NCBI GenBank assembly: GCA_021773175.1
Contig: JAJFKO010000053.1
Span: 1 to 64,000 of the forward strand
Reading direction: 5' to 3'
Source: Gammaproteobacteria bacterium
Lineage (GTDB): Bacteria; Pseudomonadota; Gammaproteobacteria; JAJFKO01
Length of the DNA stretch: 64,000 bases
Positions 18,683 to 27,696 of this stretch are shown piece by piece (the stretch's first letter is position 1; every line of letters begins with the position of its first letter). The notes beneath the pieces were generated by a model. The model saw nothing but the letters and a program-made list of their open reading frames with translations. It was not told the DNA's origin and did no database searches. The position numbers and the translations under genes were made by a program.

Positions 18683-19333
18683 ATGTATCGTAAATATCTA
18701 CAAGAAATTTCTAAAGCAAATAATTTATCAAGTGCATTAACACAAAAGCTGCAAAAACTTAAACGACTACAGCAGTCTAAATATCTTTTAACCTTCGCAT
18801 TATTAATAATTCTTGCTGCCGTTGTTGGTTTGCCATGGGTGAGTTCTATCAGTGTTCTATTGATGGCGGCTGTTATTGTTCTTGCAATTATTATGCGCAA
18901 AATGATCATGAATTCTAGTTATGCAGTCATAGAGCAAGCTGTCGATGAAAAGATTATTGCCATTGAACAAGAAACATTAGTTCGTGAGTTAAGACCAAAA
19001 CCTAAATTTCTATTAAGTGCTATTACATTAGTTGCGATTATTGTCGTTGGTGGTTATGCGCTGCGCCAAATTAATAATCAATATATCACTAAGCATATTC
19101 ATGCACTGCAGAATAATCCTAAGCAAACATTCAATGCTTTTGAAATCCAGTTATTGCAGTTGCGCGCGAAGTTGGGTGATCATGTTGCTCAAAATAATCT
19201 TGCTATTCTGTATGTAGTTGGTAAAGGCGTACCGCAAAATTTAACGCAGGCAAAGTTTTGGTTGAATAAATCTGCGCAACAAGATGATAGTCACGCAAAG
19301 AAACTGTTAAAGATGCTTGGTCAAAGCAGTTAA
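18683..19333 (+). CDS. Membrane protein with one C-terminal Sel1-like repeat
   Basis: The 216-residue product has two adjacent hydrophobic segments at about residues 33-72 (LLTFALLIILAAVVGLPWV, VLLMAAVIVLAIIM), a third at about 112-130 (LSAITLVAIIVVGGYAL) and then a Sel1-like repeat (AQNNLAILYVVGKGVPQNLTQ). Sel1/TPR-like repeats bind partner proteins. AAGGAAAG precedes the ATG. Function unknown; it stands alone, divergent from potA. A role in envelope stress or host interaction, as for other Sel1 proteins, is only analogy. Confidence 0.8.
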   Translation: MYRKYLQEISKANNLSSALTQKLQKLKRLQQSKYLLTFALLIILAAVVGLPWVSSISVLLMAAVIVLAIIMRKMIMNSSYAVIEQAVDEKIIAIEQETLVRELRPKPKFLLSAITLVAIIVVGGYALRQINNQYITKHIHALQNNPKQTFNAFEIQLLQLRAKLGDHVAQNNLAILYVVGKGVPQNLTQAKFWLNKSAQQDDSHAKKLLKMLGQSS

Positions 19334-19496
19334 ATAGCTCCGACATATACCGTTCGCACTTCAAAATCATAAATTTCACCGTATTTTGATTGGTAGTTAA
19401 CCACTTTTTGTTATTATTCATGACCTTGGAGTATGAGCAATAGATCTTGCGCTATACTCCAAAAGATTAAACAATAATAAAAATGAAGGGCTTATT

Positions 19497-20591
19497 ATGA
19501 AAAAAGTATTGATTGTTGGTGCTGGCAAAATCGGTACGATGATCGCGCAATTATTATTAGAATCAAAAGATTATACTATTTCATTAATCGATCGTGATTT
19601 CTCTGGAGCAAGCTTTAAACGTCTGCGTCAGTATTATCCTGATATTAATGCTCATATTGTTGATGTTAGCCAAACGCAAGATTTTGATCGCTTTCTTAGC
19701 TCTAAACCTCATGATGCTGTTATTTCATGTCTACCATTCTATTTAACGCTGGAGATAGCGAAATTAGCGAAGCGTCATGAGATGCATTATTTTGACTTAA
19801 CTGAAGATGTACAGATGGCGCGAGAAATTCGTAAAATTGCGAAAGACTCGAGTAACGCATTTGTACCACAGTGTGGTTTAGCGCCAGGTTATATTGGCTT
19901 GCGTGCCAATGACCTTATGCAAGGCTTTGATACCTTAGATATTGTCAAGCTACGTGTTGGTGCATTACCAGTAACATCGAGTCATGCCTTGAAGTATGCA
20001 TTGAATTGGTCGATAGATGGTTTGGTTAATGAATACTTAAATCCTTGTCATGCCATTCACTATGGTGATCAAATAATTTCAAGACCTTTAGAGGAATTAG
20101 AAACAATACAAATCGATGGTTTCTGTTATGAGGCATTTAATACTTCGGGTGGGATTGGTAGTTTAGCAGAACTCTATATGGGTAAAGTGCAGCAGTTAAA
20201 TTACAAAACCATTCGCTATCCAGGACACTGCGATAAAATACGCTTTTTACTTTATGGTTTGGGTTTATCAGAAGATCGTATGACCTTGAAAAAAATATTA
20301 CAGAATTCAGTACCGACGACTTATCAAGATACCGTGCTTATCTATGTATCAGTATCAGGTTATCGTGATGGTAGTTTTATAGAGAAGAGTCATGTTGAAA
20401 AAATCTATGCAAAAGAAATTGCAGGGTTGCCTTGGTCAGCAATTCAAATTTCAACTGCAAGTGGTGTCTGTAGTATTTTAGACTTGGTTTTTGCTAATGA
20501 AAAGCAATATCAAGGATTGGTTTTACAAGAACAATTTGCTTTAAGTGATGTTCTAAATAATCGTTTCGGCCAACATTTTTCAAAGGAGTAG
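19497..20591 (+). CDS. Saccharopine dehydrogenase-family oxidoreductase
   Basis: The 364-residue product starts with a Rossmann dinucleotide-binding loop (VLIVGAGKIGTMIA) and has the family features VISCLPFYLT, HYFDLTED and PQCGLAPGYIG. The next gene, three bases downstream, encodes an aldehyde dehydrogenase resembling the alpha-aminoadipate semialdehyde enzyme. Together they fit the saccharopine route of lysine breakdown: glutamate release from saccharopine, then oxidation of the semialdehyde. No lysine-ketoglutarate reductase is nearby, so the substrate remains inferred; carboxynorspermidine synthase is a related alternative. AAGGG lies upstream of the ATG. Confidence 0.88.
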   Translation: MKKVLIVGAGKIGTMIAQLLLESKDYTISLIDRDFSGASFKRLRQYYPDINAHIVDVSQTQDFDRFLSSKPHDAVISCLPFYLTLEIAKLAKRHEMHYFDLTEDVQMAREIRKIAKDSSNAFVPQCGLAPGYIGLRANDLMQGFDTLDIVKLRVGALPVTSSHALKYALNWSIDGLVNEYLNPCHAIHYGDQIISRPLEELETIQIDGFCYEAFNTSGGIGSLAELYMGKVQQLNYKTIRYPGHCDKIRFLLYGLGLSEDRMTLKKILQNSVPTTYQDTVLIYVSVSGYRDGSFIEKSHVEKIYAKEIAGLPWSAIQISTASGVCSILDLVFANEKQYQGLVLQEQFALSDVLNNRFGQHFSKE

Positions 20592-20594
20592 TGC

Positions 20595-22109
20595 ATGGGG
20601 ATTTTATCGCAGTTGCAGCTTAAAGCTGTCAACTCAGGAGCTAGTACAGGTGATAGTTGGTGGGCTGATTGCACAACAAAAACTTTTGAGTCGTATAATC
20701 CTAGCGATGCAACAACGCTTGCTCATGTCGCGGCTGCTACTCAGGCTGATTACGAAAAAGTTGTCGCTGCAGCGCAATGTGCATTCCAAACTTGGCGTCT
20801 AGTGCCAGCTCCACAGCGGGGTGAGTTGATCCGCCAAATTGCCAATGCGTTACGCGAGAAAAAAGATTTGCTCGGTTCTTTAGTCGCATTAGAAATGGGT
20901 AAGTCAAAACAAGAAGGTGATGGCGAAGTTCAAGAGATGATAGATATCGCTGATTACGCCGTTGGCTTATCTCGAATGTTATATGGTAAAACTATGCATT
21001 CAGAGCGCGCGCAGCACCGTATGTATGAGCAGTGGCAACCTTATGGCGTGGTCGGTATTATTAGTGCGTTTAACTTTCCTGTTGCGGTTTGGTCTTGGAA
21101 TGCTTTCATTGCCGCTGTGTGTGGCAATACTATGATATGGAAACCTTCCCCTAAAACGCCGTTGTGCGCGCTAGCCGTGCAACATATTTGTAATAAGGTG
21201 ATGGCCGCGAATAATTATCAGGGTATCTTTAATTTATTTATTACTGATGACAATGACATGGCAACCAAGATGGTTGCTGATACACGTTTACCATTAATCT
21301 CATTCACGGGTTCTTCTGCGGTGGGTCGCCATGTAGCAACAAGCGTTGCTGAGCGCTTCGGACGTAGCTTATTAGAGTTGAGTGGTAATAATGCCTTGAT
21401 CGTTGATGCCAGTGCCGATTTGGAACTAGCTATTCCTGCTATTGTTTTTGGTGCTGTTGGTACCGCGGGGCAGCGTTGTACAACGACGCGGCGGTTGTTT
21501 GTGCATGAAAATTTGTATGATGAGGTTATTCCAAGACTTAAAAGTGCCTTGCAACAAGTTACGATCGGTGATCCCTTGGATAAGAATAACTTAATGGGGC
21601 CGCTTATTGACGCTGCGGCTGTTGAACAATATCAAGCAACATTGAAAATGGCTTGCGAGGCAGGTGGTGAAATACTGTTTGGAGGTAAGGTTTTACAACA
21701 AGCGGGATTTTTTGTTGAGCCTGCGCTTATTGCTGCAGAAAGTCATTGGACTGCTGTGCAACAAGAAACATTTGCACCGATTTTATATGTAATGAAATTT
21801 CGACAACTTGATGAAGCTATTGCGCAACAAAATACAGTACGACAAGGTTTATCATCGGCTATTTTTAGTAATGATATACGCCATGTCGAAGCGTTTCTCG
21901 CTGCAACCGGTAGTGATTGTGGTATTGCTAACGTAAATATTGGAACTTCAGGAGCAGAAATTGGTGGCGCTTTTGGTGGTGAGAAAGAAACAGGTGGTGG
22001 ACGTGAAGCGGGATCTGATTCTTGGCAAGCATATATGCGTCGGCAAACAGTCACGATTAACTGGGGTAAAACATTGCCGTTGGCACAAGGAATTAAGTTC
22101 TCTTTATAA
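20595..22109 (+). CDS. Aldehyde dehydrogenase, ALDH7/AmaB-like (aminoadipate semialdehyde type)
   Basis: The 504-residue product has ALDH landmarks: [13 protein letters not shown], the NAD-binding FTGSSAVGR, the general-base ELSGNNA and the catalytic cysteine in GQRCTTTRR. The Asn-Asn after Gly and the TTTRR after the cysteine are typical of the ALDH7 (antiquitin / piperideine-6-carboxylate dehydrogenase) group. It would oxidise alpha-aminoadipate semialdehyde to alpha-aminoadipate. It follows the saccharopine dehydrogenase-like gene by three bases (AAAGGAG before its ATG) and the pair ends at the terminator at 22125. Confidence 0.9.
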   Translation: MGILSQLQLKAVNSGASTGDSWWADCTTKTFESYNPSDATTLAHVAAATQADYEKVVAAAQCAFQTWRLVPAPQRGELIRQIANALREKKDLLGSLVALEMGKSKQEGDGEVQEMIDIADYAVGLSRMLYGKTMHSERAQHRMYEQWQPYGVVGIISAFNFPVAVWSWNAFIAAVCGNTMIWKPSPKTPLCALAVQHICNKVMAANNYQGIFNLFITDDNDMATKMVADTRLPLISFTGSSAVGRHVATSVAERFGRSLLELSGNNALIVDASADLELAIPAIVFGAVGTAGQRCTTTRRLFVHENLYDEVIPRLKSALQQVTIGDPLDKNNLMGPLIDAAAVEQYQATLKMACEAGGEILFGGKVLQQAGFFVEPALIAAESHWTAVQQETFAPILYVMKFRQLDEAIAQQNTVRQGLSSAIFSNDIRHVEAFLAATGSDCGIANVNIGTSGAEIGGAFGGEKETGGGREAGSDSWQAYMRRQTVTINWGKTLPLAQGIKFSL

Positions 22110-22124
22110 TTAGAAGCCAAAATA

Positions 22125-22152
22125 AAAAACCCCGCAATAGCGGGGTTTTTTA
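22125..22152. terminator. Rho-independent terminator, bidirectional
   Basis: The arms AACCCCGC and GCGGGGTT, separated by AATA, are flanked by an A-run on the left and a T-run on the right. It can therefore end both the ALDH operon from the left and fis from the right. Confidence 0.93.
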
Positions 22153-22179
22153 TGAAGAATGAATAGTAAATAATATTTA

Positions 22180-22497
22180 TTATTCCATTTCTTGGCTATG
22201 TTTACCTGGTTTACGGCTATCGAAATATTTGCGTAACTTAGTGCGCAAAGTTCCACGACTTAAACCAAGAATACGAGCAGTTTTAGATTGATTACCTTTA
22301 GTGTGAACCATTACAGCTTCTAGCAAAGGCGATTCAATTTCTTCTAATACCATGTCGTATAGATTAATAGGATTTTCCCCACCGAGTTGAGCAAAGTAAC
22401 GTTCCATTGCATCGCGTACGCATTCATTCAATGGTTTTTGCTGATTTTCAACATTATGTTGAACAGCGGTGAAGTTAGCATGTGTTACTGTTGTCAT
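22180..22497 (-). CDS. fis: Fis-family nucleoid-associated DNA-binding protein
   Basis: From the ATG at 22497 the product has 105 residues, close to E. coli Fis (98). The C-terminal helix-turn-helix reads NQSKTARILGLSRGTLRTKLRK, and the dimer core has PLLEAVMVHTKG. Fis bends DNA and controls rRNA and growth-phase genes. The frame stays open 48 codons further upstream, but that stretch has no Fis counterpart. AAGGGA lies upstream. Unlike in E. coli, no dusB precedes it. The last ~10 residues (DSRKPGKHSQEME) extend beyond the usual end. Confidence 0.9.
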   Translation of the reverse strand: MTTVTHANFTAVQHNVENQQKPLNECVRDAMERYFAQLGGENPINLYDMVLEEIESPLLEAVMVHTKGNQSKTARILGLSRGTLRTKLRKYFDSRKPGKHSQEME

Positions 22498-22566
22498 AGT
22501 TTTTTGATATCCCTTTAGATTTATTTTATTTCCCTTGGAGTTGCCCCCAAACCCAGTATCTGTACG

Positions 22567-22590
22567 GTATTTAACCACACCGTTAAATAC
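22567..22590. promoter_or_regulatory. Inverted repeat in the fis leader region
   Basis: GTATTTAAC and GTTAAATAC form a perfect 9-base dyad with a 6-base spacer, 70 bases upstream of the fis ATG. It could be an operator or a leader hairpin; Fis is autoregulated in E. coli, but the binding protein here is unknown. Confidence 0.4.
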
Positions 22591-22890
22591 TGCTGATATA
22601 ATAACCTGTAAACATTTTTTGTCCATACTCAAATTGAACAAAGTTTGAAAAACCTAGATTCTCTCACAATTACACTGGACAATGTCGCACAAATCTTTGT
22701 ATATATTAGCGATTTCCCTGTTTTTATTTGACTGGGAGGAACCTAATCTGCGTAATAATTAAATAACATATGGTAAATACTTACTATCTACTGCTAGTGA
22801 ATTTCTCATTTAATGTGCTTTATATTAAACCTTTACTCCATTGCCAATGGACACAAGTAAATGGTTTAGTGTAAGACTTGCTTTATTTTC

Positions 22891-23007
22891 GCCAGGTTAG
22901 GAGAAATATTGGCTTTAGAATCGCTTATCGTAAGTCCAGTAGGATTAAATATAGCAAGCGATGGGCTTCTTGGTTAGAATGCTGCGCATTCGAATATTTA
23001 ACCTGGC
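22891..23007 (+). promoter_or_regulatory. Structured leader upstream of the K+ channel gene
   Basis: The 532-base gap between fis and the channel gene contains no gene. Its right part can fold as a branched RNA. The outer stem pairs GCCAGGTTA plus AATATT (22891-22910, with a 5-base bulge) with AATATTTAACCTGGC (22993-23007). Inside it lie hairpin 1 (ATCGCTT 22920-22926 with AAGCGAT 22956-22962) and hairpin 2 (GAATGC-TGC-GCATTC, 22977-22991). The structure ends 22 bases before the ATG, leaving the ribosome site free. I recognise no known riboswitch class. Confidence 0.4.
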
Positions 23008-23029
23008 AACGGTAGTTTAAGGATAAATC

Positions 23030-23845
23030 ATGAACTTAAAAACACGAGTTGGTTTAGCCGGAGTGGCAAACTTTGAAGTGCGGCGGGCTCGTCTTTGGGG
23101 GCGATTTTTTGCCGCCGGTAGAATTGTTGTTGCTTTATGGTTAGGCGTGCAATGGCATTTAGGATTGCGACATGATATTTCTTTTGAATACGGCGTTTTA
23201 GCCAACTGGCTGGTATGGTCTTATTTCATTATAGAGATGACGACACTAACAGTTTTAGTGCGACAAAAGTGGCGTTACCTTTATCAGAACGTTACTTATA
23301 TTCTTATTATTCTTTTAGGTATCCCATTATTGCTACAAATTCCGATATTTATAGAATATTACGATCGTTGGCGCATTTTATTAGTTTTAGTGTTATTAGT
23401 GCCATGGTTAGAAACTTGTCGCGCTGCATTATCAGATAACCGCTTAGGTACAACCTTATTATCGGGATTATTTATTATTTTATTTGCCGGGGTTTTAATA
23501 TCTGGAATTGATCCTGCGATTAAAACACCGTGGGATGGTATTTGGTGGGCGGTTGTTACCGTGTCGACTGTGGGTTATGGTGATGTCGTTCCTGTTACTG
23601 CTACGGGTAAAGTATTTGCTGCCATCATTATTATTATTGGATTAGGTTTATTTGCTGTTATTACCGCTAATTTCTCCGCGATTTTTGTGAGGCGTGGCGT
23701 CAATGAACGCATGTCGCGAGAATATAAAGCGATTCGAAAATTGATGGAAGAAATGAATGAAGTACGCATCGATGAAAATCGGATCATGGAAGATTTAAGT
23801 GATATCCGTGATCGATTGCAGCGTATTGAAGATTCAGTAAGCTGA
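23030..23845 (+). CDS. Potassium channel protein (voltage-gated-like, single pore domain)
   Basis: The 271-residue product has about five hydrophobic helices, then the pore helix and selectivity filter TVSTVGYGD near residue 182, and a last helix (AAIIIIIGLGLFAVITANF). The C-terminal ~45 residues are charged and likely coiled coil (EEMNEVRIDENRIMEDLSDI), suited to tetramer assembly. TVGYGD is diagnostic for K+ selectivity. There is no RCK/TrkA domain, unlike E. coli Kch. AAGGATAAATC precedes the ATG; a structured leader lies upstream. Transport direction and gating are inferred from the family. Confidence 0.9.
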   Translation: MNLKTRVGLAGVANFEVRRARLWGRFFAAGRIVVALWLGVQWHLGLRHDISFEYGVLANWLVWSYFIIEMTTLTVLVRQKWRYLYQNVTYILIILLGIPLLLQIPIFIEYYDRWRILLVLVLLVPWLETCRAALSDNRLGTTLLSGLFIILFAGVLISGIDPAIKTPWDGIWWAVVTVSTVGYGDVVPVTATGKVFAAIIIIIGLGLFAVITANFSAIFVRRGVNERMSREYKAIRKLMEEMNEVRIDENRIMEDLSDIRDRLQRIEDSVS

Positions 23846-23946
23846 AGATAATGGCGTGTTCAGAAATACTTAGCTTATAAACTACAGGTTGCCTATTTGC
23901 TGCTATACTAATAAGTGCCTAAATAATAAAAATAGGGGACGAAGCC

Positions 23947-24789
23947 ATGAAACAACCGGCAAAACTCTTATTTGCAACCAATTTTTCACCTGCAGCACGG
24001 GTTGCACTCGAAGCGCTGCAAAAATTACAAGAACACTACCAACTCAATGTTAATTTTATCTATGTCATTACCTCGTTTTGGAAAGACTGGCTCACCTCAG
24101 GGCAATATGAAACCGAAGCTCGACAACGTTTAGAAACGTGGCAACGAAAACTAGAGCACATTAAAGAAAATCATAAGCATGAGTTATTTGTTGAAAAAGG
24201 TAATTCGGCTGATAATATTTTAAAGATTGCCAATACGATAAATCCTGACCTAATTTTTTTAGGTAGCGGTAAATCCTCTAAACATGGTCGTTATCATACA
24301 AGTTATACAGCCGAATCAGTTGTTAAAAATGCGAAGCAATCAGTGTGGCTTTGTAAAACGAATAAGATTGGTCGTATTTTGTGTGCTGTCGATGGTTCTA
24401 AAAATTCTGCAAAAGCATTAAAAGAAGCGCTTGAGATTGCCAAAGTCTTTAATGCCAAAATGTGTATTGCGCATGTGTTGCACCGAGTTGATGTGGCATT
24501 AGGCATGAGCGATGAAGAGTTGCGTCGTGCTGAAGAAAAATATAAAGCAGAAGTTGTCGATAAATTACAAAATTTTTATATGGATTTTGATTTTGAAAGT
24601 GTGCAACCAGAGTTTATGTATCCTTGGGGCAATCCCGCTAAAATTATTCTCGACTTAGCTGAAGACCATGATAAAGATTTAATTGTCATGGGTGCTAAAG
24701 GTCAGAGCGGAGTAAGAAATGTGTTGATGGGTGGCACTGCGAGTCGGATTTTACGTCATGCGCCTTGTTCTTTATATGTTGTGCGTTGA
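23947..24789 (+). CDS. Tandem universal stress protein (UspA family)
   Basis: The 280-residue product contains two UspA domains (about residues 1-140 and 141-280). The second has the ATP-binding pattern G-2x-G-9x-G-S/T in GAKGQSGVRNVLMGGT; the first has a degenerate version (LGSGKSSKHGRYHTSYTAES). Tandem Usp proteins bind ATP and help survival during stress or growth arrest. GGGGACGAAGCC lies just upstream of the ATG. It stands alone. Confidence 0.92.
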   Translation: MKQPAKLLFATNFSPAARVALEALQKLQEHYQLNVNFIYVITSFWKDWLTSGQYETEARQRLETWQRKLEHIKENHKHELFVEKGNSADNILKIANTINPDLIFLGSGKSSKHGRYHTSYTAESVVKNAKQSVWLCKTNKIGRILCAVDGSKNSAKALKEALEIAKVFNAKMCIAHVLHRVDVALGMSDEELRRAEEKYKAEVVDKLQNFYMDFDFESVQPEFMYPWGNPAKIILDLAEDHDKDLIVMGAKGQSGVRNVLMGGTASRILRHAPCSLYVVR

Positions 24790-24917
24790 CCTTTGTTTTG
24801 AGTTATAAAGAATATTTATCAGGCTGCCTTATGGTCGGTAAGTGCTTGAAAAGTATTAGACAATCCCAGTGAAAATGTTAATATTTGCTCATCTTTATTA
24901 AGCTTAAGGTGTCTATT

Positions 24918-25739
24918 ATGCTAGGTCAAACATTTGAATTTCCACATGAGGTTTCTGCTTGAGTTTATGATTTATTTATTGAATCTCAAGGTGGTTGGGG
25001 CTGGTCAATATACAAAACTATGTTTAGTAATTATGAGTCGCCAACAGAGAAAGCTTGGCTTAGATTAATAGAGAAACTGAAACCTTGTTATGACATAGAG
25101 AAAAGTTTAGCGTCATGGCGGTGTGAAAAAGTTCAACTTGAAACTGCACAAGCAAGAACAGAAGAGGTTTCTGCAAGAGAATTAACACGTAATGAAAATA
25201 GTCGTTTAGAATATCTATCAGACATAATTGGCTTTTATAATCTGTTTGTGCAAGAAATGCTGCAAGATGATGTTCCTAAAGTAAGCTATTACAAAAACCT
25301 GTCTATGCCAGAGTCTTCAGGCATTAAATTTGCTGAAGGTGTTGAATTAAAAAAGAAGTTCAATTTAGCCTTTACTCGTGAAGTGTTAACAGGTTTCTGG
25401 CAGCAATTTTTAACAACTCATCTTGATGCCTGTCGAGCAACAACAGATTCCCCAGAAAAACAATTTTTTTTAAGTATAGAAGGCTTGCTTTGTGATTTAT
25501 ATGAAGTTTCTGAGTATGATTATGCTTATTATCAACAGCAAGTTACAGAATTTGGCGCTGCAAATGTTGTGTCGCCAGTATCACAACGCATTAATGAATG
25601 TCGTGGTGTTGTTCAGAATTCCGCTTATCCCCAAGCACCGGCTGATTTTATTGAGACTTATGATGCCAATAAAGCTGCTGAAGCTGCTGAAGCAGAAGAA
25701 CGCGAAGAGATGTTGCTCCATGCATTTCCAAAGTTATGA
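24918..25739 (+). pseudogene. Unrecognised gene interrupted by an in-frame TGA at codon 15
   Basis: An ATG at 24918, eight bases after AAGGTG, opens a frame (MLGQTFEFPHEVSA) that meets TGA at 24960-24962 and continues in the same frame without another stop to 25739. The next in-frame ATG (25020) has no ribosome site. The most economical reading is a 273-codon gene with a point nonsense mutation, for example from TGG or CGA. Translation could restart at 25020 to give 239 residues. The visible protein is helical and acidic, with an Ala/Glu-rich tail (KAAEAAEAEEREEM). No family is recognised. Confidence 0.6.
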
Positions 25740-25790
25740 AGAGTAAAGCAGATGCAATTAGTAGTGAATTTTGCTATAAGTTAGCTATTA

Positions 25791-26384
25791 ATGTTTGTTT
25801 TGAGAATGCCTATGCAGATCGTCACCATCGATAATGATAGTAATAATATTCTACAGCAGGTAGCAGTACCTCTTATTTTTCCACTAACTGAACAGCAACG
25901 CGATAGTATCCTCGCCATGAAAACCTTCTTTCTTGAAGAAATGCAGCCTTCAGTAGGATTAGCTGCAACACAAGTCGGTTTAGTAGAACGCTTTATTTGT
26001 GTTTGGATTTCAGAAGCGGCGTTAGCAATTCGTCCGCATATTAAAGAAACATTTCCATTAACGACTTTTATCAATCCTACATACGAACCAATTACGGATA
26101 ATGGTAAAGATAAAGATTGGGAAGGCTGTTTATCCGTACCCAAAATGATGGGTGAAGTGTGGCGTTATAAAAGTATTCGTTATCGCGCCTATAATCTCGA
26201 CGGTGAAATTCTAGAAGGTGTTGCCCACGATTTATTGGCACGAATAATTCAGCATGAAACAGACCATCTCGATGGTATCCTTTACACTGAGCGATTAACA
26301 ACAGATTGTCGTTTTGGTGAATTTGAAGAAATGATGGCAGTACGGCGTGTTGAAGCCGAAGCTTATCTAAAAGAACATGAATAA
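25791..26384 (+). CDS. def: Peptide deformylase
   Basis: The three deformylase motifs are present: GLAATQ (motif 1), EGCLSVP (motif 2, with the metal-ligand cysteine) and QHETDHLDG (motif 3, HExxH zinc/iron site). The enzyme removes the formyl group from nascent N-termini. At 197 residues it is longer than the common ~170, and motif 1 has SVGLAATQ in place of GxGLAAxQ, so it may be a second, divergent deformylase. Internal ATGs at 25806 and 25812 are alternative starts; no ribosome site decides between them. It sits 12 bases before murI, away from fmt, its usual partner. Confidence 0.9.
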   Translation: MFVLRMPMQIVTIDNDSNNILQQVAVPLIFPLTEQQRDSILAMKTFFLEEMQPSVGLAATQVGLVERFICVWISEAALAIRPHIKETFPLTTFINPTYEPITDNGKDKDWEGCLSVPKMMGEVWRYKSIRYRAYNLDGEILEGVAHDLLARIIQHETDHLDGILYTERLTTDCRFGEFEEMMAVRRVEAEAYLKEHE

Positions 26385-26396
26385 GGAACAGGAACG

Positions 26397-27218
26397 ATGC
26401 AAGATTTACCAATAGGAGTATTTGATTCAGGGGTGGGTGGTTTAACTGTATTAAAAGCCTTACAACAGCAATTACCACAAGAATCCTTTTTGTATTTAGG
26501 GGATACAGCTCGTTTGCCTTATGGCACCAAAAGTCCTGACACAGTTAAAGCTTATGCCAGCCAAGCTAGTGAGATTTTAATTAAGCGTGGCATAAAATGT
26601 TTGGTTGTCGCGTGTAATACCGCCTCGACTGTCGCACTGGAGGCATTACAAGAGAAGTATCCAAACATTCCTGTGTTGGGTGTGGTTGAACCTGCTGTTG
26701 AGGCCGCTGCACAATTAAGCAAATGTGACCATATTGCCGTGATGGCAACCGAAGCAACAGTCGCATCTCACGGTTATCATGAAGCGATTAGCGCGATCAT
26801 GCCAAATGCAAAAGTTGTTGCTGAAAGTTGTAGTCTATTTGTATCGTTAGCGGAAGAAGGTTGGATTGATGGACCAATTGCTGAAGCAATTAGTCAGCGT
26901 TATATTGACAGTTTATGGGTGAAGATGGCGAGCAAGCCAGATTGTTTAATTCTCGGTTGCACGCATTTTCCTGTATTAACAAAAACTTTACAAAAGATTG
27001 TGGGCGACGATATTGTCATTATCGATTCGGCATCGACAACAGCCGCACAAGTGAGTAGCCAACTTAAAGTATTAGGCTTACACAAACCAGAAGGCGAGAG
27101 TCATGCAACGACAACCTATCTTGTCACTGATTGTCCATCACGGTTTGCGCGCGTCGCCAAACAATTTGTTGGCTTAGATTTACATATTCACAATATTGAA
27201 CTCGTTGACCTTGGGTAA
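26397..27218 (+). CDS. murI: Glutamate racemase
   Basis: The 273-residue product shows FDSGVGGLTV at the N-terminus and the two catalytic-cysteine motifs, VACNTAST (about residue 73) and LGCTHFP (about residue 185). It makes D-glutamate for peptidoglycan. AAGGAACAGGAACG precedes the ATG, 12 bases after the def stop. It begins a tight run with tadA and miaE. Confidence 0.96.
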   Translation: MQDLPIGVFDSGVGGLTVLKALQQQLPQESFLYLGDTARLPYGTKSPDTVKAYASQASEILIKRGIKCLVVACNTASTVALEALQEKYPNIPVLGVVEPAVEAAAQLSKCDHIAVMATEATVASHGYHEAISAIMPNAKVVAESCSLFVSLAEEGWIDGPIAEAISQRYIDSLWVKMASKPDCLILGCTHFPVLTKTLQKIVGDDIVIIDSASTTAAQVSSQLKVLGLHKPEGESHATTTYLVTDCPSRFARVAKQFVGLDLHIHNIELVDLG

Positions 27219-27225
27219 CAATTGC

Positions 27226-27696
27226 ATGACCATTGATAACGAACGCGATCAACATTGGCTGCGACAAGCAATGACTTTAGCTGAACAGGCAGCAGAGCAG
27301 GATGAAGTCCCTGTTGGTGCCGTGGTGGTATTAAATGATGAAATCATTGGTCAAGCTTATAACTCACCTATCAGTGATTGTGACCCGACCGCACATGCGG
27401 AAATTCTAGCATTACGTGACGCCGCAAAAAACATAGGCAATTATCGTCTTATCGATGCCACGCTTTATGTAACATTAGAACCTTGCATGATGTGTGCGGC
27501 GGCCATGGTACATGCTCGCATCAAACGCTTAGTTTTTGGTGCTCATGATCCGAAAACAGGCGCTGTGGAAAGTTGTGCACATACTTTCAATTCGGCTTTC
27601 CTCAATCATAAAGTGATTTATCAAGGTGGGCTGATGGCAGCAGAGTGTGGTAGTATTCTGCAACAATTTTTTCAAGCAAAGCGACGTAAGTCATGA
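27226..27696 (+). CDS. tadA: tRNA-specific adenosine deaminase TadA
   Basis: From the ATG at 27226 the product has 156 residues. It carries the deaminase zinc motifs HAEILAL and PCMMCAAAM and the family segments VPVGAVVV and GAHDPKTGA. TadA converts A34 to inosine in tRNA-Arg(ACG). The frame is open 10 codons upstream into murI, but the short start aligns with the family. Its stop overlaps the miaE start (ATGA). Confidence 0.95.
   Translation: MTIDNERDQHWLRQAMTLAEQAAEQDEVPVGAVVVLNDEIIGQAYNSPISDCDPTAHAEILALRDAAKNIGNYRLIDATLYVTLEPCMMCAAAMVHARIKRLVFGAHDPKTGAVESCAHTFNSAFLNHKVIYQGGLMAAECGSILQQFFQAKRRKS

Noticed and set aside
19350-19365. 13-base string TATACCGTTCGCA shared with 40276-40288
   Set aside because: A match of this length is expected by chance in 64 kb; flanks differ.
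24960-24962. Selenocysteine reading of the in-frame TGA
   Set aside because: No selenocysteine-type stem is evident after the codon, the protein is not a known selenoprotein and the flanking residues do not suggest a redox site.
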